Of a DNA stretch of 64,000 nucleotides, positions 1 through 7,344 are shown piece after piece; positions within the stretch are counted from its first letter, which is position 1; each line of letters begins with the position of its first letter. Both the position numbers and the translations under genes were made by a program. The DNA is from Dysgonomonas sp. 25 (lineage in GTDB: Bacteria > Bacteroidota > Bacteroidia > Bacteroidales > Dysgonomonadaceae). The DNA lies in assembly GCF_010501075.1 (NCBI RefSeq), contig NZ_QVMN01000002.1:248001-312000 (forward strand), in the 5' to 3' direction. Below the pieces are notes generated by a model, which made no database searches, had not been told where the DNA came from, and saw only the letters and a program-made list of their open reading frames with translations.

Positions 1-1674
1 ATAGGGCAGTGCCGGATTGAAGTAGCCTAACAATCCTTGTACGGAAGTGACAGGAATCTCCCAGATGCGGAAGAATCCCAGAATATGGTCGATGCGGTAG
101 GCGTCGAAAAAGTCCGCCATCTTCTGAAAGCGTTTCGACCACCAGCTGTATTCGTCCTTTGCTTTTTCCTCCCAGTTATAGGTCGGGAATCCCCAATTCT
201 GCCCGTTTGTAGAAAAGGCATCCGGCGGAGCACCGGCCTGCGCATCGAGATGAAAAAGTTGTGGCTCTACCCACGTATCGACGCTTGTTTTATTCACCCC
301 GATAGGAATATCACCTTTCAGGATGACGCCATTCCGGTGAGCGTATTCTTTCACCCCTTTCAGCTGTTTATCAAGCAAATATTGGGTGAAGTATATAAAC
401 TGGATGGCTTTTGTTGCCTCATTGTCATACGAAATCAGGGCGCTTAGTTTATCCCGGTCATACCCGGCATATTCGTTCCATTGCCAGTATTCGGCCGTAT
501 GGAAAAAGTCGCGCAGATAACAGAAACAGGCATAAGGAAATAACCAGTTTTCATTCTCCCGAAAGAATGTCTGATATTCCTCGCTTTGTAAGATGGCATC
601 GCCTCTCTCTACAAAAAGCTCTTTCAAATAGCTTTGTTTCAGTCGCAAAGCTGCTTCGTAATCGACCACCTTTTGCTTGTTCAGCTCGGAAGCCCACGAT
701 TCGTAGCGGGCATAAGATTCTTTATTATGCAGCGGGTAATCCTTTATACCGAAATATATCGGATGCAGCGCATAGATGGATATAGCGCTGTAAGGGTAGG
801 AGTCTGTCCAGCTATGCGTTACGGTAGTATCATTGATGGGCAATAGCTGTATCACTTTCATCCCTGTGGCGACTGCCCAGTCCACTAACTTCTTCAAATC
901 CAAGAAGTCGCCTATGCCGAAGCTGTCGTGTGTCCGCAGCGAGAATACCGGAATAGCTACACCCGAAGTTTTGGGATAAATGGCGGGATGATGGAACAGG
1001 AATGTATTGACTGTTATCGTATTATTGGGAGAGCGAAAAGGATGTAATATCAACGCTTCCCCTTCCCACCAATAAGTTGTTTTTTGCTCGTTGGTATCGT
1101 ATATCGCGAATTTGTAGGCAGTCTCGTGCTGTATGCAGTTGGCATCCAATGCTATCTGCCATTCGCCTTCGGTGTTGTAGGACAAGGATAGTGCCTTGGA
1201 TTCGTCCCAATTGCCTAAATAATCGGAGCTGCCGGATATAATCAGCTTTTGTCCCCGTGCTACATACGGACATCTGACTTTCAGTAAAACAGCTTGCGGC
1301 GGGTAAGCGTCCGTCGCTTGCGAAGCGTGGCCGTAAAAGCCACTGGTGAAAGCGGAGGAATAGAGATACTTCTGTTCGGGAGTATCGAACCAGCTATCGT
1401 TCACCTGAAAAGTACAGCCTTTTTGTAGGTGTAGGGTATGTTTGAGCGCCCCCTCTTTGCGAAAGGTTCTGTTCTCCTTTTTTACGAGGTAATAGTAGGT
1501 AATGTCGGCTATATTGTCGGGTATTTCTATCGTTACCTGCCAACGGGAAAGCGAAGCGTATTCCATGCGGACGGCTTCTCTTTCGTTGTTATTGCCCAAT
1601 GCAGCTACCGAACCACAGATATATAGTTCTTCGCCCCACTGCGTTTCGTAATCGATAGAAAATAGGATATTCAT
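1..1674 (-). CDS. malQ: 4-alpha-glucanotransferase with tandem CBM20 (3' end cut by window edge)
   Basis: Transfers alpha-1,4-glucan segments in cytoplasmic maltodextrin metabolism. The reading frame stays open from ATG at 1674 to the window edge and gives 558 residues; the C-terminus lies outside. Residues 1-95 and about 125-215 look like two starch-binding CBM20 modules, followed by a GH77 catalytic domain from about 220. Seen in it: VFSLRTHDSFGIGDF, then LLPINDTT, then the FDAYRIDHILGFF block whose Asp529 is the expected nucleophile. Tandem CBM20 before GH77 is the DPE2-like arrangement, which in known members favours maltose and branched glucan as partners. There is no signal peptide. It is the last gene of the minus-strand block and is separated from cysE by a repeat with a hairpin. 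Confidence 0.93.
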   Translation of the reverse strand, partial: MNILFSIDYETQWGEELYICGSVAALGNNNEREAVRMEYASLSRWQVTIEIPDNIADITYYYLVKKENRTFRKEGALKHTLHLQKGCTFQVNDSWFDTPEQKYLYSSAFTSGFYGHASQATDAYPPQAVLLKVRCPYVARGQKLIISGSSDYLGNWDESKALSLSYNTEGEWQIALDANCIQHETAYKFAIYDTNEQKTTYWWEGEALILHPFRSPNNTITVNTFLFHHPAIYPKTSGVAIPVFSLRTHDSFGIGDFLDLKKLVDWAVATGMKVIQLLPINDTTVTHSWTDSYPYSAISIYALHPIYFGIKDYPLHNKESYARYESWASELNKQKVVDYEAALRLKQSYLKELFVERGDAILQSEEYQTFFRENENWLFPYACFCYLRDFFHTAEYWQWNEYAGYDRDKLSALISYDNEATKAIQFIYFTQYLLDKQLKGVKEYAHRNGVILKGDIPIGVNKTSVDTWVEPQLFHLDAQAGAPPDAFSTNGQNWGFPTYNWEEKAKDEYSWWSKRFQKMADFFDAYRIDHILGFFRIWEIPVTSVQGLLGYFNPALPY

Positions 1675-1695
1675 ATTATATGATTTTACTTGTCA

Positions 1696-1783
1696 ACTTG
1701 TAACTGTCCGTAGGACGAAGAAATAACATTGGCTCCGCCGATTTTCCAATTCGCCGAAGCGAAGGCGAGGCAAACTTGTAACT
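1696..1783. repeat. Intergenic repeat abutting the cysE stop codon
   Basis: The unit is bounded at both ends by ACTTGTAACT and encloses GACGAAGAAATAACATT and CGCCGAAGCGAAGGCGAGGC. The second block can fold as a TCGCC/GGCGA hairpin. It shares nearly all of this with 5594-5662 but carries about 20 extra bases (1731-1750). Its last bases run into the cysE stop codon at 1782-1784. Confidence 0.75.
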
Positions 1784-2597
1784 AAATATAAAATTCAATC
1801 GGGTCGTTATTGTCTAACATACTCCTTATGCGAACTTCGGATTTCTGCTGGACGAGCGAATAAGGCACTACGCTCCGTGTAATCCAGGCGTTACCGCCGA
1901 TAATGGAATCGTGCCCGATGACCGTATTTCCGCCCAGAATGGTCGCCCCGGCATAGATGACGACGTTGTCCTCTATTGTCGGGTGGCGCTTGGTATTACT
2001 AAGTTCCTTTGTGACGAACAAAGCTCCTATGGTAACCCCCTGATATATTGTCACATTGTTTCCTATAATGGTCGATTCACCTATGACGATGCCCGTACCG
2101 TGGTCGATGTAGAACGAATCGCCTATCTGTGCGCCCGGATTGATGTCTATACCGACCTTGGAGTGCGCATATTCCGAGAAAAGACGCGGGATAATAGGCA
2201 CATTTATGTTGTAAAACTCATGCGCTATGCGATACACTGTCAGGGCGAAAAATCCCGGATAGGTGATAATGACTTCTTCCACCGAGTTGGCTGCAGGGTC
2301 GTTCCGGCTGAATACCTCGGCTTCCTTGTGGAGTTGCCGTTGTATTTGCGGGAGCTTGCTCATAAAGTCGTCCATGACTTTATGCGCTTGCTTCTTCTCT
2401 ATCAAAGCCGATATATTTTCAACCATCGTTGTATAGAAAAAGTTCAAAGCTTTCTCTACCGGCGTTTCGGTCGAACAAATCGGAAACAGGACATTATTGA
2501 TAAGCACGTCGAGTGCATATTCCAACTGAGGCTTGTCTATGGACAAACATTTCGCATTGGGAATCAATTGTTTCGATATGTCGGAGAAATCGGTCAT
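1782..2597 (-). CDS. cysE: Serine O-acetyltransferase
   Basis: Acetylates L-serine with acetyl-CoA, the first step of cysteine synthesis. An N-terminal helical region (about 1-130) is followed by a left-handed beta-helix of hexapeptide repeats. The active-site segment IDHGTGIVIGE has Asp165-His166, and His145 lies in SEYAHSKVG; these are the residues used by the family. I place the start at the ATG at 2597 (271 residues). An upstream in-frame ATG at 2630 exists, but the extra 11 codons contain a TACATTTG -7 element and sit right after a terminator hairpin. Next to metY, so sulfur amino acid genes are clustered, though the hairpin suggests separate transcription. Confidence 0.9.
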   Translation of the reverse strand: MTDFSDISKQLIPNAKCLSIDKPQLEYALDVLINNVLFPICSTETPVEKALNFFYTTMVENISALIEKKQAHKVMDDFMSKLPQIQRQLHKEAEVFSRNDPAANSVEEVIITYPGFFALTVYRIAHEFYNINVPIIPRLFSEYAHSKVGIDINPGAQIGDSFYIDHGTGIVIGESTIIGNNVTIYQGVTIGALFVTKELSNTKRHPTIEDNVVIYAGATILGGNTVIGHDSIIGGNAWITRSVVPYSLVQQKSEVRIRSMLDNNDPIEFYI

Positions 2598-2605
2598 AAC
2601 AGATA

Positions 2606-2613
2606 CAAATGTA
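2606..2613 (-). promoter_or_regulatory. Putative -7 element of cysE
   Basis: On the minus strand this reads TACATTTG, a full match to the Bacteroidota TAnnTTTG element. A clear -33 TTTG is missing at the usual distance. Transcription would start only a few bases before the ATG at 2597, so the mRNA would be nearly leaderless. Confidence 0.5.
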
Positions 2614-2643
2614 GCAATTCTTTTCTGCAATATAACAATAAAG

Positions 2644-2667
2644 AGGGACGAACCTTGGCCCGTCCCT
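2644..2667 (-). terminator. Intrinsic terminator downstream of metY
   Basis: On the minus strand AGGGACG pairs with CGTCCCT around a 10-base loop, followed by the T-rich CTCTTTATTG. It lies 25 bases past the metY stop codon and ends the metY transcript before cysE. Confidence 0.7.
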
Positions 2668-2691
2668 TAGGATAATATTCCTAATGAATGA

Positions 2692-3978
2692 TTACTTCAT
2701 TTTAGCCAATGCCTGCTCTATATCGGCAATGATGTCACCGGCATTCTCGATACCCACCGATAGGCGTATCAGGTCGGGAGCGACACCTGCGGCAATCAAT
2801 TGCTCGTCGCTTAATTGGCGGTGCGTATGGCTTGCCGGATGCAGCACACAGGTGCGGGCGTCGGCCACGTGCGTAACGATGGAAATGAAATCGAGGCTGT
2901 CCATAAATTTGACAGACTGGTTGCGCCCTCCTTTCAGTCCGAAGGTCATAACGCCACAAGTACCGTGAGGCATATATTTTTGCGCTAAATCGTAATATTT
3001 GTTGCCCTTCAATCCCGGATAATTCACCCAAGCGATTTCGGGACGGCTTTGCAGGTATTCGGCTACCTTTTGCGCATTCTCGCAATGACGGGGCATACGC
3101 AGGTGCAATGTTTCCAGTCCTATGTTGAGTAAGAAGGCGTTTTGTGGCGATTGTGCCGAACCTAAGTCGCGCATCAACTGAACAACCGCTTTCGTTAGGA
3201 ATGCACTTTGTCCGAACGCTTTGGTATAAGTCAGCCCGTGATATGAATCGTCCGGCTGCGTCAATCCCGGGAATTTATCGGCATGAGCATCCCAGTCGAA
3301 TTTTCCTCCGTCGACGATAGCTCCGCCGAGACTTACGGCATGACCGTCCATATACTTAGTCGTGGAATGGATAATAATATCGGCACCCCACTCGAATGGG
3401 TGGCAGTTGATTGGGGTAGGGAAGGTATTGTCTACAATAAGCGGCACACCTTCGCTATGAGCGATACGGGCGAATTTTTCAATGTCCAGTACATTCAGCG
3501 CCGGATTGGAGATGCTTTCTGCAAAGAGGGCTTTCGTATTTGGACGGAAGGCTTTGCGTATTTCCTCTTCCGATGCATCCTGATTGATGAACGTGAACTC
3601 GATGCCGAGTTTCTTCATCGTGACGGCAAACAGGTTGAATGTTCCGCCATAAATGGCCGAAGCGCTTACAATATGGTCGCCTGCACCGGCTATATTGAAT
3701 ATGGCATAGAACGTGGCCGCCTGCCCCGATGAGGTCAGCATAGCTCCCACGCCGCCTTCCAAAGCGGCTATCTTAGCAGCTACGGCGTCGTTTGTGGGGT
3801 TCTGCAAGCGGGTATAGAAATAGCCCGATTCTTCCAGGTCGAAGAGTTTGGCCATTTGTTCGCTCGTCTCATATTTGAAGGTTGTACTTTGATATATCGG
3901 CAGCACGCGTGGCTCGCCTTTCTTAGGTTGCCAGCCGCCTTGCACACAGATTGTTTCGGGGTTTTGTTTCTTTTTCAT
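2692..3978 (-). CDS. metY: O-acetylhomoserine aminocarboxypropyltransferase (sulfhydrylase)
   Basis: A PLP enzyme that replaces the acetyl group of O-acetylhomoserine with sulfide to make homocysteine, in methionine synthesis. The 428-residue length is normal for the MetY branch of the Cys/Met-metabolism family. Visible features are the YTRLQNPT substrate-binding loop, SSGQAA near residue 84 for phosphate contact, VDNTF with Asp183 for the PLP ring nitrogen, and HSTTKYMDGH with Lys208 as the Schiff-base lysine. It has no signal peptide and is cytoplasmic. The ATG at 3978 is preceded only by a weak -7-like TATATTTA on the minus strand. Cystathionine gamma-synthase is a less likely alternative given the length and the N-terminal block. 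Confidence 0.92.
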   Translation of the reverse strand: MKKKQNPETICVQGGWQPKKGEPRVLPIYQSTTFKYETSEQMAKLFDLEESGYFYTRLQNPTNDAVAAKIAALEGGVGAMLTSSGQAATFYAIFNIAGAGDHIVSASAIYGGTFNLFAVTMKKLGIEFTFINQDASEEEIRKAFRPNTKALFAESISNPALNVLDIEKFARIAHSEGVPLIVDNTFPTPINCHPFEWGADIIIHSTTKYMDGHAVSLGGAIVDGGKFDWDAHADKFPGLTQPDDSYHGLTYTKAFGQSAFLTKAVVQLMRDLGSAQSPQNAFLLNIGLETLHLRMPRHCENAQKVAEYLQSRPEIAWVNYPGLKGNKYYDLAQKYMPHGTCGVMTFGLKGGRNQSVKFMDSLDFISIVTHVADARTCVLHPASHTHRQLSDEQLIAAGVAPDLIRLSVGIENAGDIIADIEQALAKMK

Positions 3979-4014
3979 TGCCTCAGTATATTATTAATCA
4001 TAAATATAGTAATT

Positions 4015-4031
4015 CTTGTAACTTGTAACTG
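4015..4031. repeat. Short ACTTGTAACT tandem repeat next to the focA stop codon
   Basis: Two overlapping copies of CTTGTAACT end three bases before the focA stop codon. The same word bounds the longer repeats at 1696-1783 and 5594-5662, so this looks like a stripped-down copy of them. Confidence 0.55.
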
Positions 4032-4034
4032 TTT

Positions 4035-4820
4035 TTATTCTTTCAAATGAAGATACCAATAGACACATCCTACAAAAATAGCTCCGCCTGCCAGATTGCC
4101 CAACGTTGCGGGGAGCAGGTTTTGTATCAGAAAATCGCTCCATAGAATATCAGCACCCGAATAGATAGCCGCCGGAATAAAGAACATATTGGCTATGGAG
4201 TGTTCGTAGCCGAGGGTGACGAATATCATCACGGGTATCCAGATGCCGACGAATTTGCCTACCATATCTTTCGAGGCGTAGCCCATAAACATGCCTAAGC
4301 ATACGAGCCAGTTGGCGCCGATACCTTTGACGAATACTTTCAGGAAGTCCTGATTGACTTTAGCCTCGGCGTAATGATGGAGGTAATCCTGCCATGGATT
4401 GATGTCGAAGAAACCCAGATTGGCAGAGAGCAGGTAAGCAATGAATTGCGCTCCTACAAAGTTGAAAACAAAGGAGAGGATTAATAGTTTGACGTAGCCG
4501 CCTGTTTTTATCTTCTTTTGCAGCAAAGGGATTGTAAATGCGGTACAATCGCTGGTGAACAGGTCAGCCCCTGTAACAGAAACCATAATCAGCCCGACAG
4601 GAAAGAGCGCTCCGGCAAGGAATTTTACGATGCCCGGATTTTCGGCTCCTATGCCCGGAATCCCGCCGGCAACCATGACCGATAACAACCCGCCGAGAGC
4701 GATAAATGCCCCGCCGAGGATAGCAATGATGCAGAATTTATGAATGGGTAGTTTACTTTTGTAGATGCCCGAATGGGCAAATAGCTCGGTTGTTTCGCGA
4801 GGGTCTCTGTAGTTTGTCAT
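4035..4820 (-). CDS. focA: Formate/nitrite transporter family channel
   Basis: An inner-membrane FNT channel of 261 residues, expected to pass formate made by pyruvate formate-lyase. About six hydrophobic segments are visible, with the family-type GGAFIALGGLL in helix 1 and GYEHSIANM in the later half containing the pore-type His. Its ATG lies one base after the pflA stop codon, so the two are almost certainly cotranslated. The pfl context supports formate over nitrite as the substrate. Nitrite or hydrosulfide channels of the same family cannot be excluded from sequence alone. Confidence 0.88.
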   Translation of the reverse strand: MTNYRDPRETTELFAHSGIYKSKLPIHKFCIIAILGGAFIALGGLLSVMVAGGIPGIGAENPGIVKFLAGALFPVGLIMVSVTGADLFTSDCTAFTIPLLQKKIKTGGYVKLLILSFVFNFVGAQFIAYLLSANLGFFDINPWQDYLHHYAEAKVNQDFLKVFVKGIGANWLVCLGMFMGYASKDMVGKFVGIWIPVMIFVTLGYEHSIANMFFIPAAIYSGADILWSDFLIQNLLPATLGNLAGGAIFVGCVYWYLHLKE

Positions 4821-4821
4821 A

Positions 4822-5538
4822 CTAAAATTTCAATCCGTATTCTTTAAATATGTTTTCTGTTTTCTCTATTTCTTCCTGTGTGGGTGGTTCTACGTTTTCC
4901 AACTTATAATCCGCTCCTATCTTTTGCCATTTATGGATGCCCATCTGATGGAAGGGCAGGATGTCGACACGCGCTACATTCGGATATTGCGAAACATGCT
5001 TCGCCCAATCGTGCAAATCTTTCTCATCGTCCGAATAGCCCGGAACTAAGACGTAGCGCAGCCAAACGGGCTTATTTATATCCCGCAGGTAGTCGAAAAA
5101 ACGCAAAGTCGGTTCGAGGGGTTTGCTCGTCAGTGTTTTGTATTTATTGGGGTTGATATGCTTGATGTCCAGCAAAACCAAATCGGTGTATTCCAATACC
5201 TGTTTCACCTTATCATTCAGGATAAAGCCGGAGGTATCCAATGCCGTATGCATTCCCGCTTGTTGGCATAGTTTGAACAATTCCAACACGAAATCGGCCT
5301 GTAAGAGCGGTTCGCCTCCCGATACGGTCACGCCCCCTTTGACAAAGCCTTTTACCTTCTCTACCTCCCTGAAAGCCTCTTCGGGAGTGAGTTCATATAC
5401 ATAATCGTTCATCCCCCACGTATCGGGATTGTGGCAGTAGAGGCAACGCAGCGGACAGCCTTGCATAAAAAATACAAAGCGTATTCCCGGCCCGTCTTTG
5501 GTGCCGAACGATTCGAATGAGTGTATCAGTCCTTTCAT
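4822..5538 (-). CDS. pflA: Pyruvate formate-lyase activating enzyme
   Basis: A radical SAM enzyme of 238 residues that abstracts hydrogen from the glycine of PflB to make the glycyl radical. Cys28, Cys32 and Cys35 in GCPLRCLYC form the CxxxCxxC cluster site. TVSGGEPLLQ gives the SAM-binding GGE motif. The N-terminal HSFESFGTKDGPGIR is typical of the family. It is cytoplasmic. It is followed at one base by focA. Its partner pflB is not adjacent: a sulfatase gene and a terminator-like hairpin lie between them. That hairpin ends only about 9 bases before the start codon. Confidence 0.94.
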   Translation of the reverse strand: MKGLIHSFESFGTKDGPGIRFVFFMQGCPLRCLYCHNPDTWGMNDYVYELTPEEAFREVEKVKGFVKGGVTVSGGEPLLQADFVLELFKLCQQAGMHTALDTSGFILNDKVKQVLEYTDLVLLDIKHINPNKYKTLTSKPLEPTLRFFDYLRDINKPVWLRYVLVPGYSDDEKDLHDWAKHVSQYPNVARVDILPFHQMGIHKWQKIGADYKLENVEPPTQEEIEKTENIFKEYGLKF

Positions 5539-5547
5539 ATATTAAAA

Positions 5548-5568
5548 GGAGAGAAACGTGTTCTCTCC
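5548..5568 (-). terminator. Terminator-like hairpin between the sulfatase gene and pflA
   Basis: GGAGAGAA pairs with TTCTCTCC around a five-base loop. On the minus strand the stem is followed by TTTTAATAT. It would end the sulfatase transcript, yet pflA begins about 9 bases later. Either pflA depends on read-through or it has a promoter overlapping the hairpin. Confidence 0.65.
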
Positions 5569-5593
5569 AAATTATATTGGTATTACTTTAGTA

Positions 5594-5662
5594 ACTCGTA
5601 ACTGCCCGCAGGGCGAAGAAATAACATTCGCCGAAGCGAAGGCGAGGCAAACTCGTAACTGT
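5594..5662. repeat. Intergenic repeat abutting the sulfatase stop codon
   Basis: Bounded by ACTCGTAACTG on both sides and sharing GCGAAGAAATAACATT and CGCCGAAGCGAAGGCGAGGC with 1696-1783. It ends exactly at the sulfatase stop codon (5663-5665), in the same relative position as the copy after cysE. Confidence 0.75.
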
Positions 5663-7264
5663 TTAATATTCGTCAACTTTCAGTTTCTGGCGATAATTAT
5701 CGAGCCTTTTCTGCAAGTCTGCCGTTATCTCTTCATATCCCGCTTTGCCATATAAATTGTTCAACTCGTTCGGATCGCTTTGCAGGTCATATAACTCGTT
5801 GCAGTTCAACTTATATTCTCCCGCTTTATCCTTGTCGTAGAAATGAATCAACTTATATCTTTCCGTCCTAACGCCATCGTGCCTGTTCACCTGATGGATA
5901 GCTGGATAATCGTAGTAATGATAGTACAAGTCCGTTCTCCAATCCTGTGGCTTTTCCCCGTCGAATAATGGTTCGAGCGAAGTTCCGCTCATCGCTTCGG
6001 GCTTCTCTACTCCCGCCAATGAAAGGAAAGTAGGAGCATAGTCGATATTCTGCACCAAAGCATTGGTTCTCGTCCCTGCTTTTATCGCTTTCGGATAGCG
6101 CATAACCAGCGGCGTACGGAACGATTCTTCGTACATAAAGCGTTTATCGAACCAGCCATGTTCGCCCATATAAAAGCCCTGATCGGAAGTGTATACGATG
6201 ATGGTATTGTCCAGTAATCCCTGCTCTTCCAGACAGGCTATAAGACGTCCTATTTCGTCGTCTATGGATTTGATACACCGCAGATAGTCTTTCATGTAGC
6301 GTTGGAATTTCCAGTCTACAAGTTCTTCGTGAGACATGTTCTTGATATTGTTTACCAATTCCATGTTTTTGGCGTGATATGCCGCTTCCCAATTTTCGCG
6401 TTGTTGAGGCGTCATCCGGTCGAGGTCTTTTATCAACGTCTTCCAGTTCCATTCCTTATCGTATGGTGGCGTGCTTGTCAATTCGTGTACTTTGAGGTCG
6501 TAGATAAGCGTCATTGTCTTATCCACAGTCATATCCTGCGTATGTGCCGGCGAGCAGCGCGTAGCATAATCGTCGTAGAAAGTGGATGGCTTCGGAAACT
6601 CAACATCTTCGTATAGGTCGAGATATTTTTCTTCCGGCATCCAGTTGCGATGTGGCGCTTTATGATGTACTAACAAGCAGAAAGGCTTGTCTTTATCCCT
6701 GTTTTCAATGAACTCTATCGATTTGGTCGTAATCAGGTTAGTTGCATAACCTTCCTCCTGAACATATTGTCCCTTAGTCTCTTTTGTTTTGAAGGCCGGA
6801 TTGTAATAATCGCCCTGATCGTATACCACCGAATAATAGTCGAATCCTTTCGGTTCGCATTGCATATGCCATTTCCCTACGACTGCCGTCTGATAATTAT
6901 GTTGTTGCAGCAATTCGGAGAAAAATGTTTTGGTCGAATCTATCCCTGCCCCTAAGCGCCGTTGTCCGTTCTGGTGGCTGTACAAGCCTGTCATCAGGCA
7001 CGCACGGCTGGGTGTGGATAATGAGTTTTCGACAAAAGCTTGCTCGAATAACATCCCTTCGTTTGCCAGACGGTCGATGTTGGGCGTAGGCGCCAGTTTG
7101 GATATCGGATGCCCGTATGCACTTATCGTCTGGAACGAGTGATCGTCCGTCATGATGTAGACGATATTCGGCTGTGCATCCGTTGGATTATCTTGTGTAG
7201 CGTTGCAACTACACAACAAACTTGTAGGAATAATTGCTAAAGAGAATTTGTTTATATGCTTCAT
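5663..7264 (-). CDS. Lipoprotein sulfatase, family S1, Ser-type
   Basis: Expected to remove sulfate esters from glycans in the periplasm or at the cell surface. It has 533 residues with an N-terminal signal and a probable lipobox ending at Cys20. The activation motif is S83-T-P-S-R, so the residue converted to formylglycine is serine and an anaerobic sulfatase-maturating enzyme is needed; none is encoded here. Asp40-Asp41 in IMTDDHS and YTSDQGFYMGEHGWFDKR near residue 360 supply metal-binding and active-site residues. Substrate is not predictable from the sequence alone. It sits between pflB and pflA, which is not its usual company, and has its own -7 element at 7294-7301. Confidence 0.9.
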   Translation of the reverse strand: MKHINKFSLAIIPTSLLCSCNATQDNPTDAQPNIVYIMTDDHSFQTISAYGHPISKLAPTPNIDRLANEGMLFEQAFVENSLSTPSRACLMTGLYSHQNGQRRLGAGIDSTKTFFSELLQQHNYQTAVVGKWHMQCEPKGFDYYSVVYDQGDYYNPAFKTKETKGQYVQEEGYATNLITTKSIEFIENRDKDKPFCLLVHHKAPHRNWMPEEKYLDLYEDVEFPKPSTFYDDYATRCSPAHTQDMTVDKTMTLIYDLKVHELTSTPPYDKEWNWKTLIKDLDRMTPQQRENWEAAYHAKNMELVNNIKNMSHEELVDWKFQRYMKDYLRCIKSIDDEIGRLIACLEEQGLLDNTIIVYTSDQGFYMGEHGWFDKRFMYEESFRTPLVMRYPKAIKAGTRTNALVQNIDYAPTFLSLAGVEKPEAMSGTSLEPLFDGEKPQDWRTDLYYHYYDYPAIHQVNRHDGVRTERYKLIHFYDKDKAGEYKLNCNELYDLQSDPNELNNLYGKAGYEEITADLQKRLDNYRQKLKVDEY

Positions 7265-7293
7265 AGTTATTCAAAAAAAAGATTGACAATCAG

Positions 7294-7301
7294 CAAATAT
7301 A
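7294..7301 (-). promoter_or_regulatory. Putative -7 element of the sulfatase gene
   Basis: TATATTTG on the minus strand, a full match to TAnnTTTG, 29 bases before the ATG. No TTTG is present at the standard upstream spacing. It suggests the sulfatase is transcribed independently of pflB. Confidence 0.5.
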
Positions 7302-7344
7302 AACAATTCTACTTTAGATTATTCCTACAAATTGAATTATCTGG

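Noticed and set aside
1911-2675. 254-residue plus-strand frame opposite cysE
   Set aside because: It lies entirely antisense to a well-recognised serine acetyltransferase and has no family features; it is a shadow of the coding strand.
4822-5538. Sulfatase-maturating enzyme role for the radical SAM gene near the sulfatase
   Set aside because: At 238 residues it lacks the C-terminal SPASM cysteine-rich region of anSME, and its N-terminus is that of PFL activase.
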